Part shown: one piece after another, positions 16,610 to 25,102 of the stretch
Layout of the letters: the number at the start of each line of letters is the position of its first letter
Numbering within the stretch: position 1 is the stretch's first letter
Assembly (NCBI GenBank): GCA_023419315.1
Contig: JAEZYE010000044.1
Span: 23,665-87,664 of the forward strand
Direction of reading: 5' to 3'
Length of the DNA: 64,000 nucleotides
Source of the DNA: Pseudomonadota bacterium
GTDB lineage: Bacteria; Pseudomonadota; Gammaproteobacteria; Xanthomonadales; Xanthomonadaceae
The notes under the pieces: generated by a model
Database searches by the model: none
What the model was told of the DNA's origin: nothing
Seen by the model: only the letters and a program-made list of their open reading frames with translations
Program-made: the position numbers and the translations under genes

Positions 16610-17143
16610 ATGCCTGCATTGAAACTGGTTTCGCTGCTTGCGCTCGCGCTGTCCGGTGCGGGTTGCAGCAGTCACGACGTTCGACCGCTGCCGCGTCCGC
16701 CCTCGGTGGATGTCCCGCGCTTCATGGGCGACTGGTACGTCATCGCCCACATTCCCTCTTGGCCGGAGCGCAAGGCGTTCGACGCGGTGGAGCGCTACGC
16801 GCTGCGCCCGGACGGCCGCATCCAGACCACGTTTACCTACCGTCACGGCAGTTTCCAGGCGCCGATCAAGACGATGCATCCGATTGGCACGGTCGAACCG
16901 GACGGCGGTGGCGCGATCTGGGGCATGCAGTTCGTCTGGCCGATCCAGGCCGAGTACGTCATCGCGTGGGTGGATGCCGGTTACACGCAGACCATCGTGG
17001 CGCGCAGCAAGCGCGACCACGTGTGGTACATGGCGCGCACGCCGCAGGTGTCCGAAGCCGATTACGAACGCGCGGTCCAGAGCATCAAGGCCATGGGCTA
17101 CGACACCGGCAAGCTGCGCCGCGTGCCGCAGTCGGCGCGCTGA
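16610..17143 (+). CDS. blc: Outer-membrane lipocalin, Blc-like lipoprotein
   Basis: A 177-residue lipocalin, last gene of the operon, nine nt after the methyltransferase and preceded by GAGGTGA. N-terminal MPALKLVSLLALALSGAGC suggests lipid attachment at Cys19, although -3 is Gly instead of the usual Leu. The lipocalin signature PRFMGDWYVIAHIP is at about 36-49, followed by conserved beta strands and a C-terminal helix. Bacterial lipocalins bind fatty acids and lysophospholipids in the periplasm, which fits a membrane-lipid repair operon. It ends six bases from the convergent PepSY gene; I see no terminator between them. Confidence 0.9.
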   Translation: MPALKLVSLLALALSGAGCSSHDVRPLPRPPSVDVPRFMGDWYVIAHIPSWPERKAFDAVERYALRPDGRIQTTFTYRHGSFQAPIKTMHPIGTVEPDGGGAIWGMQFVWPIQAEYVIAWVDAGYTQTIVARSKRDHVWYMARTPQVSEADYERAVQSIKAMGYDTGKLRRVPQSAR

Positions 17144-17149
17144 TCGGGG

Positions 17150-18724
17150 TCAGGCGCCTGCCGCGCTCCAGATGCTGTCGCGGTTCCCGTGCACGGCGCG
17201 CTTGTGCGTGTGGGCGGCGATGATCAGGAAGACGGGCGCCACGATCAGCGCCGTCAGATCGATCGCAATGCCGCTGCCGCCGTGGTTCCAGGCGCCGCCC
17301 ACTCCGAGCACGCCCGCCACGCTGCCCAATGGAACCAGCGCGGTCATGAACGCCGCGACGCACAGCAGTTCCGTGGCGCCGCGCGCCGTTCCACGAACGA
17401 ATGCCCAGATCACCGACGCACTGAAGACGGCGTAGTAGATGCCTTCGTGCCACGCGGCGACATTGTCCACCTGCGCCGGCAGCCATTTCGTCGCGGCAAG
17501 CGTTGCGGAGATACCGGCGACACTGCCGAGCGAGACACCGACGGTCAGCGCGCCCAGCACGCGCGTGGAGCGCTTCTGCAGCGGCAATCCGGCGTCGCGC
17601 TGCTTCCTGCGGCGCGATTCAAGCCACAGCAGATTGCCGGTGTAGAACACCAGCGCGCCGGCCAGTCCCAGCAGCACGTACAGCCAGCGCACCGCGTTGC
17701 CGCCATAGCTGCCGAAGTGCAGCATGAAGAACGCGTTGACCGCCGCATCCCATCCGGGCATATGTCCGGGGAGACCGTGCGTGTCCACCTGCCCCGTGTA
17801 CGGATCCAGATGCGTGCTGGCGTAGGTGCGCGCACGCGTGCCATGCCGCACATCGAGGCCGGTGACTCGCGCCTCCAATCCGTGTTCCGTCTTCTGGAAC
17901 GAGAAGCCATACACGTCGAAGCCCGGGAGCTGGGCCTGCACACGTTCGAGCAGCACACTCGCCGGCAACGGCTGCGCACCGGGCGGAGGCGGTACGTGCG
18001 CTTCTTCGCCCCATTGAATACCGTTCGGATAGACGACCTTGTCCTGCACTGCGTAGAACGGATCGTGGAAAGCGAACACCACGCACGTCAGCGCCATCAC
18101 CAGATGAAACGGAAGACTGACGAAACCCAGCGCGTTGTGCACGTCGAGCCACAGGCGCTTGAGGTTCCGGCCGATGCGCAGCGCGAAGAAATCCTTGGCC
18201 AGCGTCGGCAGCAGGATGATGACGCCGGACACCAGCGCCACGGCGTACAGCAACGCGACGACGCCCATGATCGGACGCGCCACCGCATCCGGGAACGGCA
18301 GCCCCACCGTCTGGTGCAAGGTATCGATGAGTTGCGCCACCGGGGCCTTGCGCAAAGGCTCGACCTGCAACGCGCCGTCGGGCGCGAAGCTGGCGCCGAA
18401 CTCGGTGAACTGCCTCGGCCGGTCGCCCCGCACGCGCCAGATGACCCGCGCAGGGGCGTCGGGCGTCGTCGTCACCATCACCGAATAGTTCTTCGCTGCC
18501 TGCGGATGCGCGGCGAGCACGGCCCGCACCAGCTCGGGCGCACGCTCCAGCGGCGGCGGCGCGGCCAAGGTGGAAGGCGGCGTGGCCCAGCGCTCGAGCG
18601 GCTTTTCGAACATGGTGATCGCGCCGGCATAGAACGCGATGAACAGCATCAGGCCGGCGATGATGCCGACCCAGATGTGCACGTCCTTGTAGACCTTGAC
18701 GATGTCGTTGCGGATCTTCGGCAT
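17150..18724 (-). CDS. PepSY-associated TM-helix protein (iron uptake, possible ferric-siderophore reductase)
   Basis: A 524-residue inner-membrane protein, last gene of the iron operon. An N-terminal helix (KDVHIWVGIIAGLMLFIAFY) is followed by a large periplasmic part with two PepSY-like regions, then further helices including HNALGFVSLPFHLVMALTC. Paired histidines in the helices (HIWVG, HNALG, FH) could coordinate heme. Related proteins sit beside TonB siderophore receptors and are proposed to reduce ferric siderophores in the periplasm. Strongly hydrophobic C-terminal helices (about 400-510) resemble the extended PepSY_TM family. Function from family and neighbours. Confidence 0.88.
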   Translation of the reverse strand: MPKIRNDIVKVYKDVHIWVGIIAGLMLFIAFYAGAITMFEKPLERWATPPSTLAAPPPLERAPELVRAVLAAHPQAAKNYSVMVTTTPDAPARVIWRVRGDRPRQFTEFGASFAPDGALQVEPLRKAPVAQLIDTLHQTVGLPFPDAVARPIMGVVALLYAVALVSGVIILLPTLAKDFFALRIGRNLKRLWLDVHNALGFVSLPFHLVMALTCVVFAFHDPFYAVQDKVVYPNGIQWGEEAHVPPPPGAQPLPASVLLERVQAQLPGFDVYGFSFQKTEHGLEARVTGLDVRHGTRARTYASTHLDPYTGQVDTHGLPGHMPGWDAAVNAFFMLHFGSYGGNAVRWLYVLLGLAGALVFYTGNLLWLESRRRKQRDAGLPLQKRSTRVLGALTVGVSLGSVAGISATLAATKWLPAQVDNVAAWHEGIYYAVFSASVIWAFVRGTARGATELLCVAAFMTALVPLGSVAGVLGVGGAWNHGGSGIAIDLTALIVAPVFLIIAAHTHKRAVHGNRDSIWSAAGA

Positions 18725-18727
18725 GCC

Positions 18728-19030
18728 CTACTCCAGGAATGCGCGCACGCACCACAGCAGGCCGAAGGCGAGCACGTTGGCCGCACCCAGCCACAGCCAC
18801 GCGCGCAGGCTGTCGCGGAACAGGAAGACGAATGCCAGGACCGCGCACCAGACCGGCGCGATCCACCACATGACGAACTGGATCTTGCCGCCGCCCGCGT
18901 CGATGCCGTCCGGCCCCAGCCAGGCGAACAGGCCCGAGGTCGCGAGCGCCAGGCCGAAGCCGAGCACGACGCCCGCACAGGTCTTGCCGAACCAGTGCCG
19001 GCTCTGCAATCGCACGGATGGGCTGCTCAC
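18728..19030 (-). CDS. Small three-helix membrane protein (DUF3649-like)
   Basis: A 100-residue protein with about three membrane segments (VLGFGLALATSGLFAWLG, WWIAPVWCAVLAFVFLF, WLWLGAANVLAFGLLWCV). GTG 19030 is chosen because it overlaps the upstream stop by four bases (GTGA). It lies three nt before the PepSY gene. Proteins of this size and shape, often DUF3649, accompany PepSY and DUF3325 genes next to siderophore receptors. The DUF number is tentative and the function unknown. Confidence 0.75.
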   Translation of the reverse strand: MSSPSVRLQSRHWFGKTCAGVVLGFGLALATSGLFAWLGPDGIDAGGGKIQFVMWWIAPVWCAVLAFVFLFRDSLRAWLWLGAANVLAFGLLWCVRAFLE

Positions 19031-19299
19031 TTCCGCGCCCCACGCGCATGTGCGCGCCACGCGCCCACGAACGGCGCCAGCGATGCGACCAGCATCACCA
19101 GCACCAGCCAGGCCGACACGGCTTCGAGCGGTCCCAGGGTCGGCCAGGCCAGCGCGAGCGAAAGCAGCAGGCACGACACGCCCGGCCATGCAGGCCATCG
19201 TCCCTTCGCGCGCCATTGCTGCTGCGGCGACGCCAGATACAGCAGCCATGCCCCTGCAATGCCGATCGTTCCCGCGAGCGAAACCAGCCACACACTCAT
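19027..19299 (-). CDS. Small membrane protein (DUF3325-like)
   Basis: A 90-residue hydrophobic protein with about three helices (MSVWLVSLAGTIGIAGAWLL at the start). ATG 19299 was chosen over the upstream open frame, which is Arg-rich and overlaps the esterase gene. It resembles DUF3325 proteins, which pair with PepSY proteins in siderophore loci. It lies ten nt downstream of the esterase gene and overlaps the next start. Function unknown. Confidence 0.75.
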   Translation of the reverse strand: MSVWLVSLAGTIGIAGAWLLYLASPQQQWRAKGRWPAWPGVSCLLLSLALAWPTLGPLEAVSAWLVLVMLVASLAPFVGAWRAHARGARK

Positions 19300-19309
19300 G
19301 CGTGGGACC

Positions 19310-20260
19310 TCACGGCGCCGTCGCCGCAACCGCGGCAAGGAACCGCGGCAGCGATGCGCCCAGCGTCTGTCCATGTGACAGTCCTGGCAACGTTTCCCAT
19401 TCGACCGTCATGCCACGTGCGCGCTGGCGCTCCACCATGCGCTCCATCGCATCGGCAGGCACGCTCGCGCGTGCGCGGCGCATGGCGTCGATCGTTCCCG
19501 GATCACATCCCGCGGGAGCATGCGGTGCAGCCGCCTGCGGCCGCGCCGCTTGCCCCGTCCACAGATACACACGCGGCGATGCGCCGCTCCATTGCACGGC
19601 CTGCTTTTCTTCCGCCAGCAGATGGCCATCGCCCCACCACAGCGACGGATCCGCCGCACCGAACTGCGCAAACGCCTGCGGCCGCGTGAACAAGGCATGC
19701 AGCACGAATACGCCGCCGTAGGAGTGTCCCCACAATGCGTGGCGTGCGGGGTCGATCGGTGCCAGCTCACCCACCTTCTTCCGGGCTTCTCCGGTGAGAA
19801 AGTCCAGGAATGCGTCCGCACCGCCATTGCGTCGCGTGCCGAGCGGATCACGCTGCGCTTCTTCGCCGCCAGGACGGCGCGGCGTGTAGTCGTAGGCACG
19901 TGCATCGCCGTCGATACGCAGATCGTTGTCGTGCGCGACGAACACGATCACCGGAGGCGAAGGCGCCTGCGCCAACTGCTTCAACGTGTCGGCCTGGATA
20001 TCCATCAACGCCGCATTGCCATCAAGCAGCCATGCCACCGGATGGCCTGCTCGCGGCGCCGGTCTTTCCGGCACCGCGACACGCAGGCGATAGCGTGTTG
20101 CACCATCGACGGTCGGAACGACCAGCGCATGGAAGCGATAACCCGGCACCGGTGCCTCGGCGACCGTTTTCCCCACGCGCCGCGACAGATCCGGTTGCGC
20201 CAGCGCCGGCAAGGCCAGCGCCATCGCGACCACGCACAGCATCACCCGCAGCCCACGCAT
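19310..20260 (-). CDS. Periplasmic alpha/beta hydrolase, siderophore-esterase-like
   Basis: A 316-residue exported esterase. ATG 20260 overlaps the receptor stop (TGATG); a GTG one codon earlier is equally possible. It has a Sec signal (MRGLRVMLCVVAMALALPALAQ), a nucleophile elbow GHSYGGVFVLHALF with the catalytic Ser near 178, and a C-terminal His in GLSHGQTLG. The layout and VVPTVDGATRYRLRVAVPE resemble the putative esterase family (PF00756) that includes IroE/Fes, which open catecholate siderophore lactones. It may hydrolyse a siderophore imported by the adjacent receptor. Substrate unproven. Confidence 0.87.
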   Translation of the reverse strand: MRGLRVMLCVVAMALALPALAQPDLSRRVGKTVAEAPVPGYRFHALVVPTVDGATRYRLRVAVPERPAPRAGHPVAWLLDGNAALMDIQADTLKQLAQAPSPPVIVFVAHDNDLRIDGDARAYDYTPRRPGGEEAQRDPLGTRRNGGADAFLDFLTGEARKKVGELAPIDPARHALWGHSYGGVFVLHALFTRPQAFAQFGAADPSLWWGDGHLLAEEKQAVQWSGASPRVYLWTGQAARPQAAAPHAPAGCDPGTIDAMRRARASVPADAMERMVERQRARGMTVEWETLPGLSHGQTLGASLPRFLAAVAATAP

Positions 20261-22506
20261 CACCAGCTGAACCTCGCGGTGGCGGTGACCGTGCGGCCGG
20301 TGCCGTAATAGCAGGACGAAACGCCGCCGCAGGTGGACACATACTGCTTGTCCGACAGGTTGCTGATGTTCAGCGCAAACTGCGTGCCGACCGCGCCCGT
20401 GCGGCCCAGGTCATAGCGAATGGCCGCGTCCCACAGCGTGTACGACGGAATCAGGTAGAGGTTCGCACTGTCGCCGTAGCTTTCGCCGTTGTAGCGCACG
20501 CCGGTGGCCAGGCTCAGGCCCGCCAGTGCACCGGACTGGAAGGTGTAGTCGGCCCACAGCGCGGCCGTCCAGTCGGGCACCATCGCCAGCGCCTTGCCCT
20601 TGTAGCCGTTGTTGCTGCGGGTGATTTCCGAATCCATCCAGGTGGCCGCACCGATCACGCTGAAGCCTTCCAGCGGCGTCACGCGGCCTTCCAGTTCGAC
20701 GCCGCGCACGCGACCTTCGCCGTCCTGCACCTGGCACTGGCTGCTGCCGTTGCTGCCGCAGGTCATGTGCGCCGGATCCGGATCGTTGGTCAGGATGTTC
20801 TGCTGGCGCAGGTCGTAAGCCGACAGCGTCACCAGTCCGTCGAAATCGGCCGGCTGGTACTTCACTCCGCCTTCCCACTGCTTGCCGGTGATCGGATCGA
20901 ACGGCGTGCGGGTGAAGCTGAGGTTGACGTTGCTGCCGGACGGCTGGAACGACTCGGAATAGCTCAGGTACGGCGTGAGCCCGTTCTCGGCGACGAACAG
21001 CACGCCGGCATTGGCGGTGAACGCCTCGTTCTCCACGCGCGTCGGCACACGGGCGCCGTAGACGCGGGTGATCGCGTTGTAGGACTGCGTCCAGGTGTCG
21101 TCGCGCGTCCAGTCATAGCGCCCGCCCAGCGTGAAGCGCCACTTGTCCAGCGCAATCTGATCCTGCAGATAGAGGCCCGTCTGGCGGTTGATGCCACCGG
21201 TGTAGTTGATGCTCGTGGTTGCCGGGATGTAGCCGGTGTAGACCGGATTGAAGATGTCGATCGGGTCCGGCGTATCAGTCGCCGTACCCATCGCGCCGCG
21301 CGCGCCGGTCCAGTCGGCCTTCTGCCAGTCAACGCCGAACAGCACCGTGTGCTCGGCCGCGCCGGTGGCGAATTTTCCGGTCAGGCGCGTATCGACGGTC
21401 TCGCCCTTCGAATCACCCACGCCCCAGGTAGCGCGCCGCTTCTGTGTATGCCCGTCCGGATTCAGGCCGCCATTGGTCACCACGGTGCGGAACAGCGACT
21501 CGACATCCGTGTGGCGCGCGCTCTGCGCGAATGACCAGCCGTTGCCGAAGCTGTGTTCGAACAGGTAGCCCGCGGTCCAGATCGTGCGGTCGTACGTATT
21601 CCACTCCGGCTCGCCAATGAACGTGGTGTTGTACATGCGGCCGTAAGGCGTGGCGGTGAGCGTGCCGTTCATGGGCAGGAACTGGTACGTCGAGCCACCA
21701 TCATCGCGCTGGTAGAGGCCCAGCAGTGTCAGGCGGGTCCGGTCCGCAATCTGGAACGTGTAGCTCGGCGCCAGGAACCAGTGCTGCTGATCGGTGTGAT
21801 CGATCTGGGTGTCGCCATCGCGATAGAGGCCGACCAGGCGCATCAGGTGACGGTTGTCCTGCGTGCCGGTGCCCACATCGAACGCGGTGCTGTACTGGCC
21901 GTTGCCATCGATGCCCACGCGCAGGATCTGCTGTTGATCCGGCTGCGGCGTCTTGCTCACCTGGTTGACCATGCCGCCCGGGGCGACCTGGCCATACATC
22001 ACGGCCGCCGGCCCTTTCAGGACTTCCACCCGTTCCAGGTTCCAACTGTCGACCATCGTGCGGTTCCACTGGCTGCCCTGCGGTGCGCGCATGCCGTCGA
22101 CGGTGACGTTGTTGCTCCAGCTGCCGGCATCGAAACCACGGATACGGAAGTCATCGACGCGGTTGTCGATGCCGCTGCTTTCCAGCGCCACGCCCGCCAC
22201 GTAGCGCATGGCCTCGTTGAGGTTCTGCACGCCGCGCGCGTCGAGCTCTTCGCGTGCGATGACGGAGACGGACTGCGCGGTTTCGGCGATCGAGGTGTCG
22301 GTCTTGGTCGCGCCGGAGGTATGCGTGGTGGTGCGATACGCATTGACGCGCACGGTGTCCAGCGTGGTGATGTCGGCGTCCTTCTCACCGCCCGAAGCGT
22401 TCGGGGCGTCCTGCGCGGCAGCCGCCATCGGCAGCGCCAGGACGAGGGAAAGGGACAGGGAAAGCGGAGAACGCACGAGCGTGCGCGGAATGCGGATCGA
22501 AGACAC
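20260..22506 (-). CDS. TonB-dependent siderophore receptor
   Basis: A 748-residue outer-membrane receptor, first gene of the iron operon. Signal peptide MSSIRIPRTLVRSPLSLSLS ... AAAAQ, then a plug domain (TAQSVSVIAREELDARG; RIRGFDAGSW; LERVEVLKGPAAVMYG; PGGMVNQVSK) and a 22-strand-type barrel ending in aromatic Trp (TARFSW), as needed for BAM assembly. The plug motif VLKGPAAVMYGQVAPGG is typical of the FhuA/FpvA siderophore class. No extended FecA-type N-terminal signalling domain is visible, so it is a simple transporter. A Fur-like box lies upstream. Confidence 0.93.
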   Translation of the reverse strand: MSSIRIPRTLVRSPLSLSLSLVLALPMAAAAQDAPNASGGEKDADITTLDTVRVNAYRTTTHTSGATKTDTSIAETAQSVSVIAREELDARGVQNLNEAMRYVAGVALESSGIDNRVDDFRIRGFDAGSWSNNVTVDGMRAPQGSQWNRTMVDSWNLERVEVLKGPAAVMYGQVAPGGMVNQVSKTPQPDQQQILRVGIDGNGQYSTAFDVGTGTQDNRHLMRLVGLYRDGDTQIDHTDQQHWFLAPSYTFQIADRTRLTLLGLYQRDDGGSTYQFLPMNGTLTATPYGRMYNTTFIGEPEWNTYDRTIWTAGYLFEHSFGNGWSFAQSARHTDVESLFRTVVTNGGLNPDGHTQKRRATWGVGDSKGETVDTRLTGKFATGAAEHTVLFGVDWQKADWTGARGAMGTATDTPDPIDIFNPVYTGYIPATTSINYTGGINRQTGLYLQDQIALDKWRFTLGGRYDWTRDDTWTQSYNAITRVYGARVPTRVENEAFTANAGVLFVAENGLTPYLSYSESFQPSGSNVNLSFTRTPFDPITGKQWEGGVKYQPADFDGLVTLSAYDLRQQNILTNDPDPAHMTCGSNGSSQCQVQDGEGRVRGVELEGRVTPLEGFSVIGAATWMDSEITRSNNGYKGKALAMVPDWTAALWADYTFQSGALAGLSLATGVRYNGESYGDSANLYLIPSYTLWDAAIRYDLGRTGAVGTQFALNISNLSDKQYVSTCGGVSSCYYGTGRTVTATARFSW

Positions 22507-22579
22507 GGAGCCAGCCTGTGGGTAGTGAACGGTTGGCTGACTACGGATACGTAGCGGCTATTGGCGCCAGTTTAACAGA

Positions 22580-22594
22580 TGAGAATTATTCGCA
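22580..22594. promoter_or_regulatory. Fur-like box upstream of siderophore receptor
   Basis: TGAGAATTATTCGCA has 7-1-7 symmetry and matches the Fur core TGATAATNATTATCA at 11 of 14 positions. It lies about 75 bases before the receptor start, where iron-loaded Fur would be expected to block transcription. Confidence 0.65.
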
Positions 22595-22652
22595 ATTGAT
22601 CCAGATCAAGGCGCATCTCGCGCGCCATGCAGCGCACCTCGACGTGCGCCTT

Positions 22653-23066
22653 CTAACCACCCCGGCAACGCTGCCAGCCGCCTGCGGGCGCGTGCACCTG
22701 CTCCCAACCATTCGCCAATCGCTTGAAGGCCTGGCCGCCGACGCAGGCATATCCGATCTGTTTTGCTTCCGGCGAACCCAGCGCCGGCAGCGTCACGATG
22801 GTGGTGGAAGGCGCGGGCCGCCCCGCGCGTTGCGCTTCGTTCTGCAGCGTCATGTTCTCGATGCTCTGGCAGAAGCCGACCATGCCTGGATGTGGATGAC
22901 GGCGGTACTGCTCGCAGTTGAAAGGCGTCGTGTCCTTTGCCATCGAGTTGTAGGCCGCACGCGGTGCGGGCGGCACTTTCGGCACGCCGGCCCCTTTTGC
23001 CGTCCGCACCTGCGCCGAAGTGGATGCCGCTGCGGAAAGCAGCAGCATGAACAGAATCCTTGTCAT
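22653..23066 (-). CDS. Small exported protein of unknown function
   Basis: A 137-residue protein with a Sec signal peptide (MTRILFMLLLSAAASTSAQ) and an AGGGGGGA ribosome site just upstream of ATG 23066. The mature part is Pro/Ala-rich and then has four cysteines (FNCEQYRR, GFCQSIEN, YACVGGQAF, WQRCRGG) that could form two disulphides in the periplasm. I recognise no family. It stands alone between the iron operon and the Fap-like cluster, with its own gaps on both sides. Confidence 0.7.
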   Translation of the reverse strand: MTRILFMLLLSAAASTSAQVRTAKGAGVPKVPPAPRAAYNSMAKDTTPFNCEQYRRHPHPGMVGFCQSIENMTLQNEAQRAGRPAPSTTIVTLPALGSPEAKQIGYACVGGQAFKRLANGWEQVHAPAGGWQRCRGG

Positions 23067-23209
23067 GGCGTCCCCCCTCCGTGTGCGGAGAGGCTACTCC
23101 GGAATCCACGGGAGAGACAGTGCGTGATGCAGGAACCGGCGCTCGCCGATCACGCATTCCATGCGATGCGCTTCGCCTGTTGCACGTTACGTTGAAGCTG
23201 CGCCGCGCT

Positions 23210-24571
23210 TCAGAACGTCACTGGAACGCGCGCGGTCAGCGTGTAGTCGGGTGTGTCGCGGGTGAGGCCGGCGCCGAGGGCGACGTTGAGGGAGACGTGC
23301 TCGTTGAAGCGATAGGTGCCGCCGAGCAGCAGCGTCGCCAGCGTGACGCGCACGGAGCCGGCGACGTCATCGCCATTCTGCTTCGTCCGACCGACGACGT
23401 TCATCTCGGTGCCGATACTGATCGCCGCCTTTTCGTTCAACGCCAGACCCAGGCCGAGGTTGAGCCCGAAAATGTCGCCGGCCCGGATGTCGCCAAGCAG
23501 TTCGGTCTGGTTGTTGAGCAGGCGGCGGGAAACGTTCTTGCGCTCGAAGTTGTAGAGGTAGCTCAGGCTGCCGAAGAACACGACCGGATCCGACGGATAC
23601 AGCCAGGTGACGCCGGGTTGCAGTGCTTCGAAGCCGCTGCCGGTCGGCAGATCCAGCGGAAGCCCGGTGCCCGTCGTATTGGCCACGCAGCGGGTCACGC
23701 AGTCGGTGACGACTTCGAACAGATCGCGACCGGTGCGGCTCTTGTAGCGCAGCCAGCCGATATAGAACGCCTTGTCCGGTCCGCCCTGGTTGATCTGGTA
23801 GCGCGCGGTCATTTCCAGATCGCCCATGCCGTGCCCGCGCGCGTTGAACACGCGATCCTGCGCGGAACCGGTAAACACTTCGCGGCTTACCGTGTCGCCA
23901 TTGATGTAGACATACGGCATCTTGCCTTCCAGTTCGAAACGGCGCGTGAGGCCGTAGCGCGCAGTGAGCGTCGCCACTGCGGTCGTCGTCTTGACCTGCC
24001 GGACGTCGATGAGACCGATGAGGATGGCCGGAATCACCGTATAGCCGACCAATGCCACGCGGTCATTGGCCGAGTAGCCGTACTGGATGGAAGGCTCGAG
24101 TACGAGCTTCCCATTGGGCGTCAACACGCCGGGTTGCTCGAATATCTGCGCCACTTCCGGCGGGCGCGTGTCGGACTCCGGCGCCTGCCCCACCGGTTGC
24201 GGCGATGACGGTGCAGCAGGCGTTTCCTGCGCGGCGACCGTGCCCGCGGGTGCGCTCTGCGCCGCGATATACGGCGCCTGGTTGAGCGCAGGCACGAGAT
24301 TCGGTGCAGGCGCGCCGCGCGCCCGCGCACTGGCCAGGATTTCCTCGTTGAGCGCGGACTGCAATCGCGTCAGTTCCTGCTGCTGGATGTCGAGCGTCTG
24401 ACGGGTCTGTTCGAGTTGCTGTCGCTGATCATTGATCTGCCGCTGCAACGCATCCAGGCGATCGTCCGGCGATGCGGGCGGTGTCTGGAGTTGCTGTGCA
24501 CCGGCAGCGACTGCGACGGCCAGGTTCAGCGCGACGGCAAGCGGCAGAAACGTCAACGACTTCCCTTTCAT
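23210..24571 (-). CDS. FapF-like coiled-coil outer-membrane beta-barrel
   Basis: A 453-residue protein with a Sec signal (cleavage near AGAQ), a predicted coiled coil at about residues 36-82 (LDALQRQINDQRQQLEQTRQ; DIQQQELTRLQSALNEEIL), a Pro/Ala-rich linker (85-145) and a C-terminal barrel of about 300 residues ending in Phe (VPVTF). This three-part plan is that of FapF, the outer-membrane pore that exports functional amyloid in Pseudomonas. It is the last gene of the cluster, 20 nt after the small exported protein gene. Identity is by architecture and neighbours rather than close sequence recognition. Confidence 0.75.
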   Translation of the reverse strand: MKGKSLTFLPLAVALNLAVAVAAGAQQLQTPPASPDDRLDALQRQINDQRQQLEQTRQTLDIQQQELTRLQSALNEEILASARARGAPAPNLVPALNQAPYIAAQSAPAGTVAAQETPAAPSSPQPVGQAPESDTRPPEVAQIFEQPGVLTPNGKLVLEPSIQYGYSANDRVALVGYTVIPAILIGLIDVRQVKTTTAVATLTARYGLTRRFELEGKMPYVYINGDTVSREVFTGSAQDRVFNARGHGMGDLEMTARYQINQGGPDKAFYIGWLRYKSRTGRDLFEVVTDCVTRCVANTTGTGLPLDLPTGSGFEALQPGVTWLYPSDPVVFFGSLSYLYNFERKNVSRRLLNNQTELLGDIRAGDIFGLNLGLGLALNEKAAISIGTEMNVVGRTKQNGDDVAGSVRVTLATLLLGGTYRFNEHVSLNVALGAGLTRDTPDYTLTARVPVTF

Positions 24572-24591
24572 GGCGTACCCTCGTGCAGGTG

Positions 24592-25101
24592 TCAGTGGTT
24601 GCCGGCGACCGTGATCAATGCGTCATGCAGTGCGCCGCTGCTGTTGAGTTCCTGGAACGTGCCCAGCGCGTTGCTGCCGATTTCCAGATGCGTCACCGTC
24701 ACGATGCGCTGGTCGTCCAGCGTGTTCTGGATGACGACGCCGCCTGGGACGCGGGTGGGTTCGAACCGGTTGCCGTCGCCAATCTGCACGACGATGCCTT
24801 CGTTGAAGGCGGCGAGATCGCGCGCTTCTTCCGCGCTGATGCGCGAGAGATCGGAAACACGCACCGCCATGTTCGCAGTCAATTGGCCATTGACGTAGAC
24901 CGCGCGTTCGATGCCGAACGACAACATCGCGCCTGACGGCAATTCGAAGCCGCCGCGCATTTCGTCCAGGCGCGCCGGATCAATCGGCTTCCACTCTTCA
25001 CCGAGCGGATTGGCCGCCTCCTCCAGCGCGCATGCGCTGCCGGCACAGCAGGCCAGCAACGAAGCGAACAGCGCGCGATGCGCATGCAGGCGAGCGTCCA
25101 T
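24592..25101 (-). CDS. Small exported protein with double-glycine motif (Fap-like cluster)
   Basis: A 169-residue protein from ATG 25101, with GGGAGA upstream, one nt after the C39 gene stop. The N-terminal hydrophobic stretch ALFASLLACCAG could be a Sec signal, or a lipoprotein signal with Cys18 (LLAC). Residues 41-51 read DPARLDEMRGG, nearly the same as DVARLATMRGG in the neighbouring 26 kb gene. The following domain (FELPSGAMLSFGIERAVYVN ... GIVVQIGDGN ... VVIQNTLDDQ) is beta-rich. It may be the FapE counterpart, and possibly a substrate of the C39 peptidase; both are inference. Confidence 0.7.
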   Translation of the reverse strand: MDARLHAHRALFASLLACCAGSACALEEAANPLGEEWKPIDPARLDEMRGGFELPSGAMLSFGIERAVYVNGQLTANMAVRVSDLSRISAEEARDLAAFNEGIVVQIGDGNRFEPTRVPGGVVIQNTLDDQRIVTVTHLEIGSNALGTFQELNSSGALHDALITVAGNH

Positions 25102-25102
25102 G

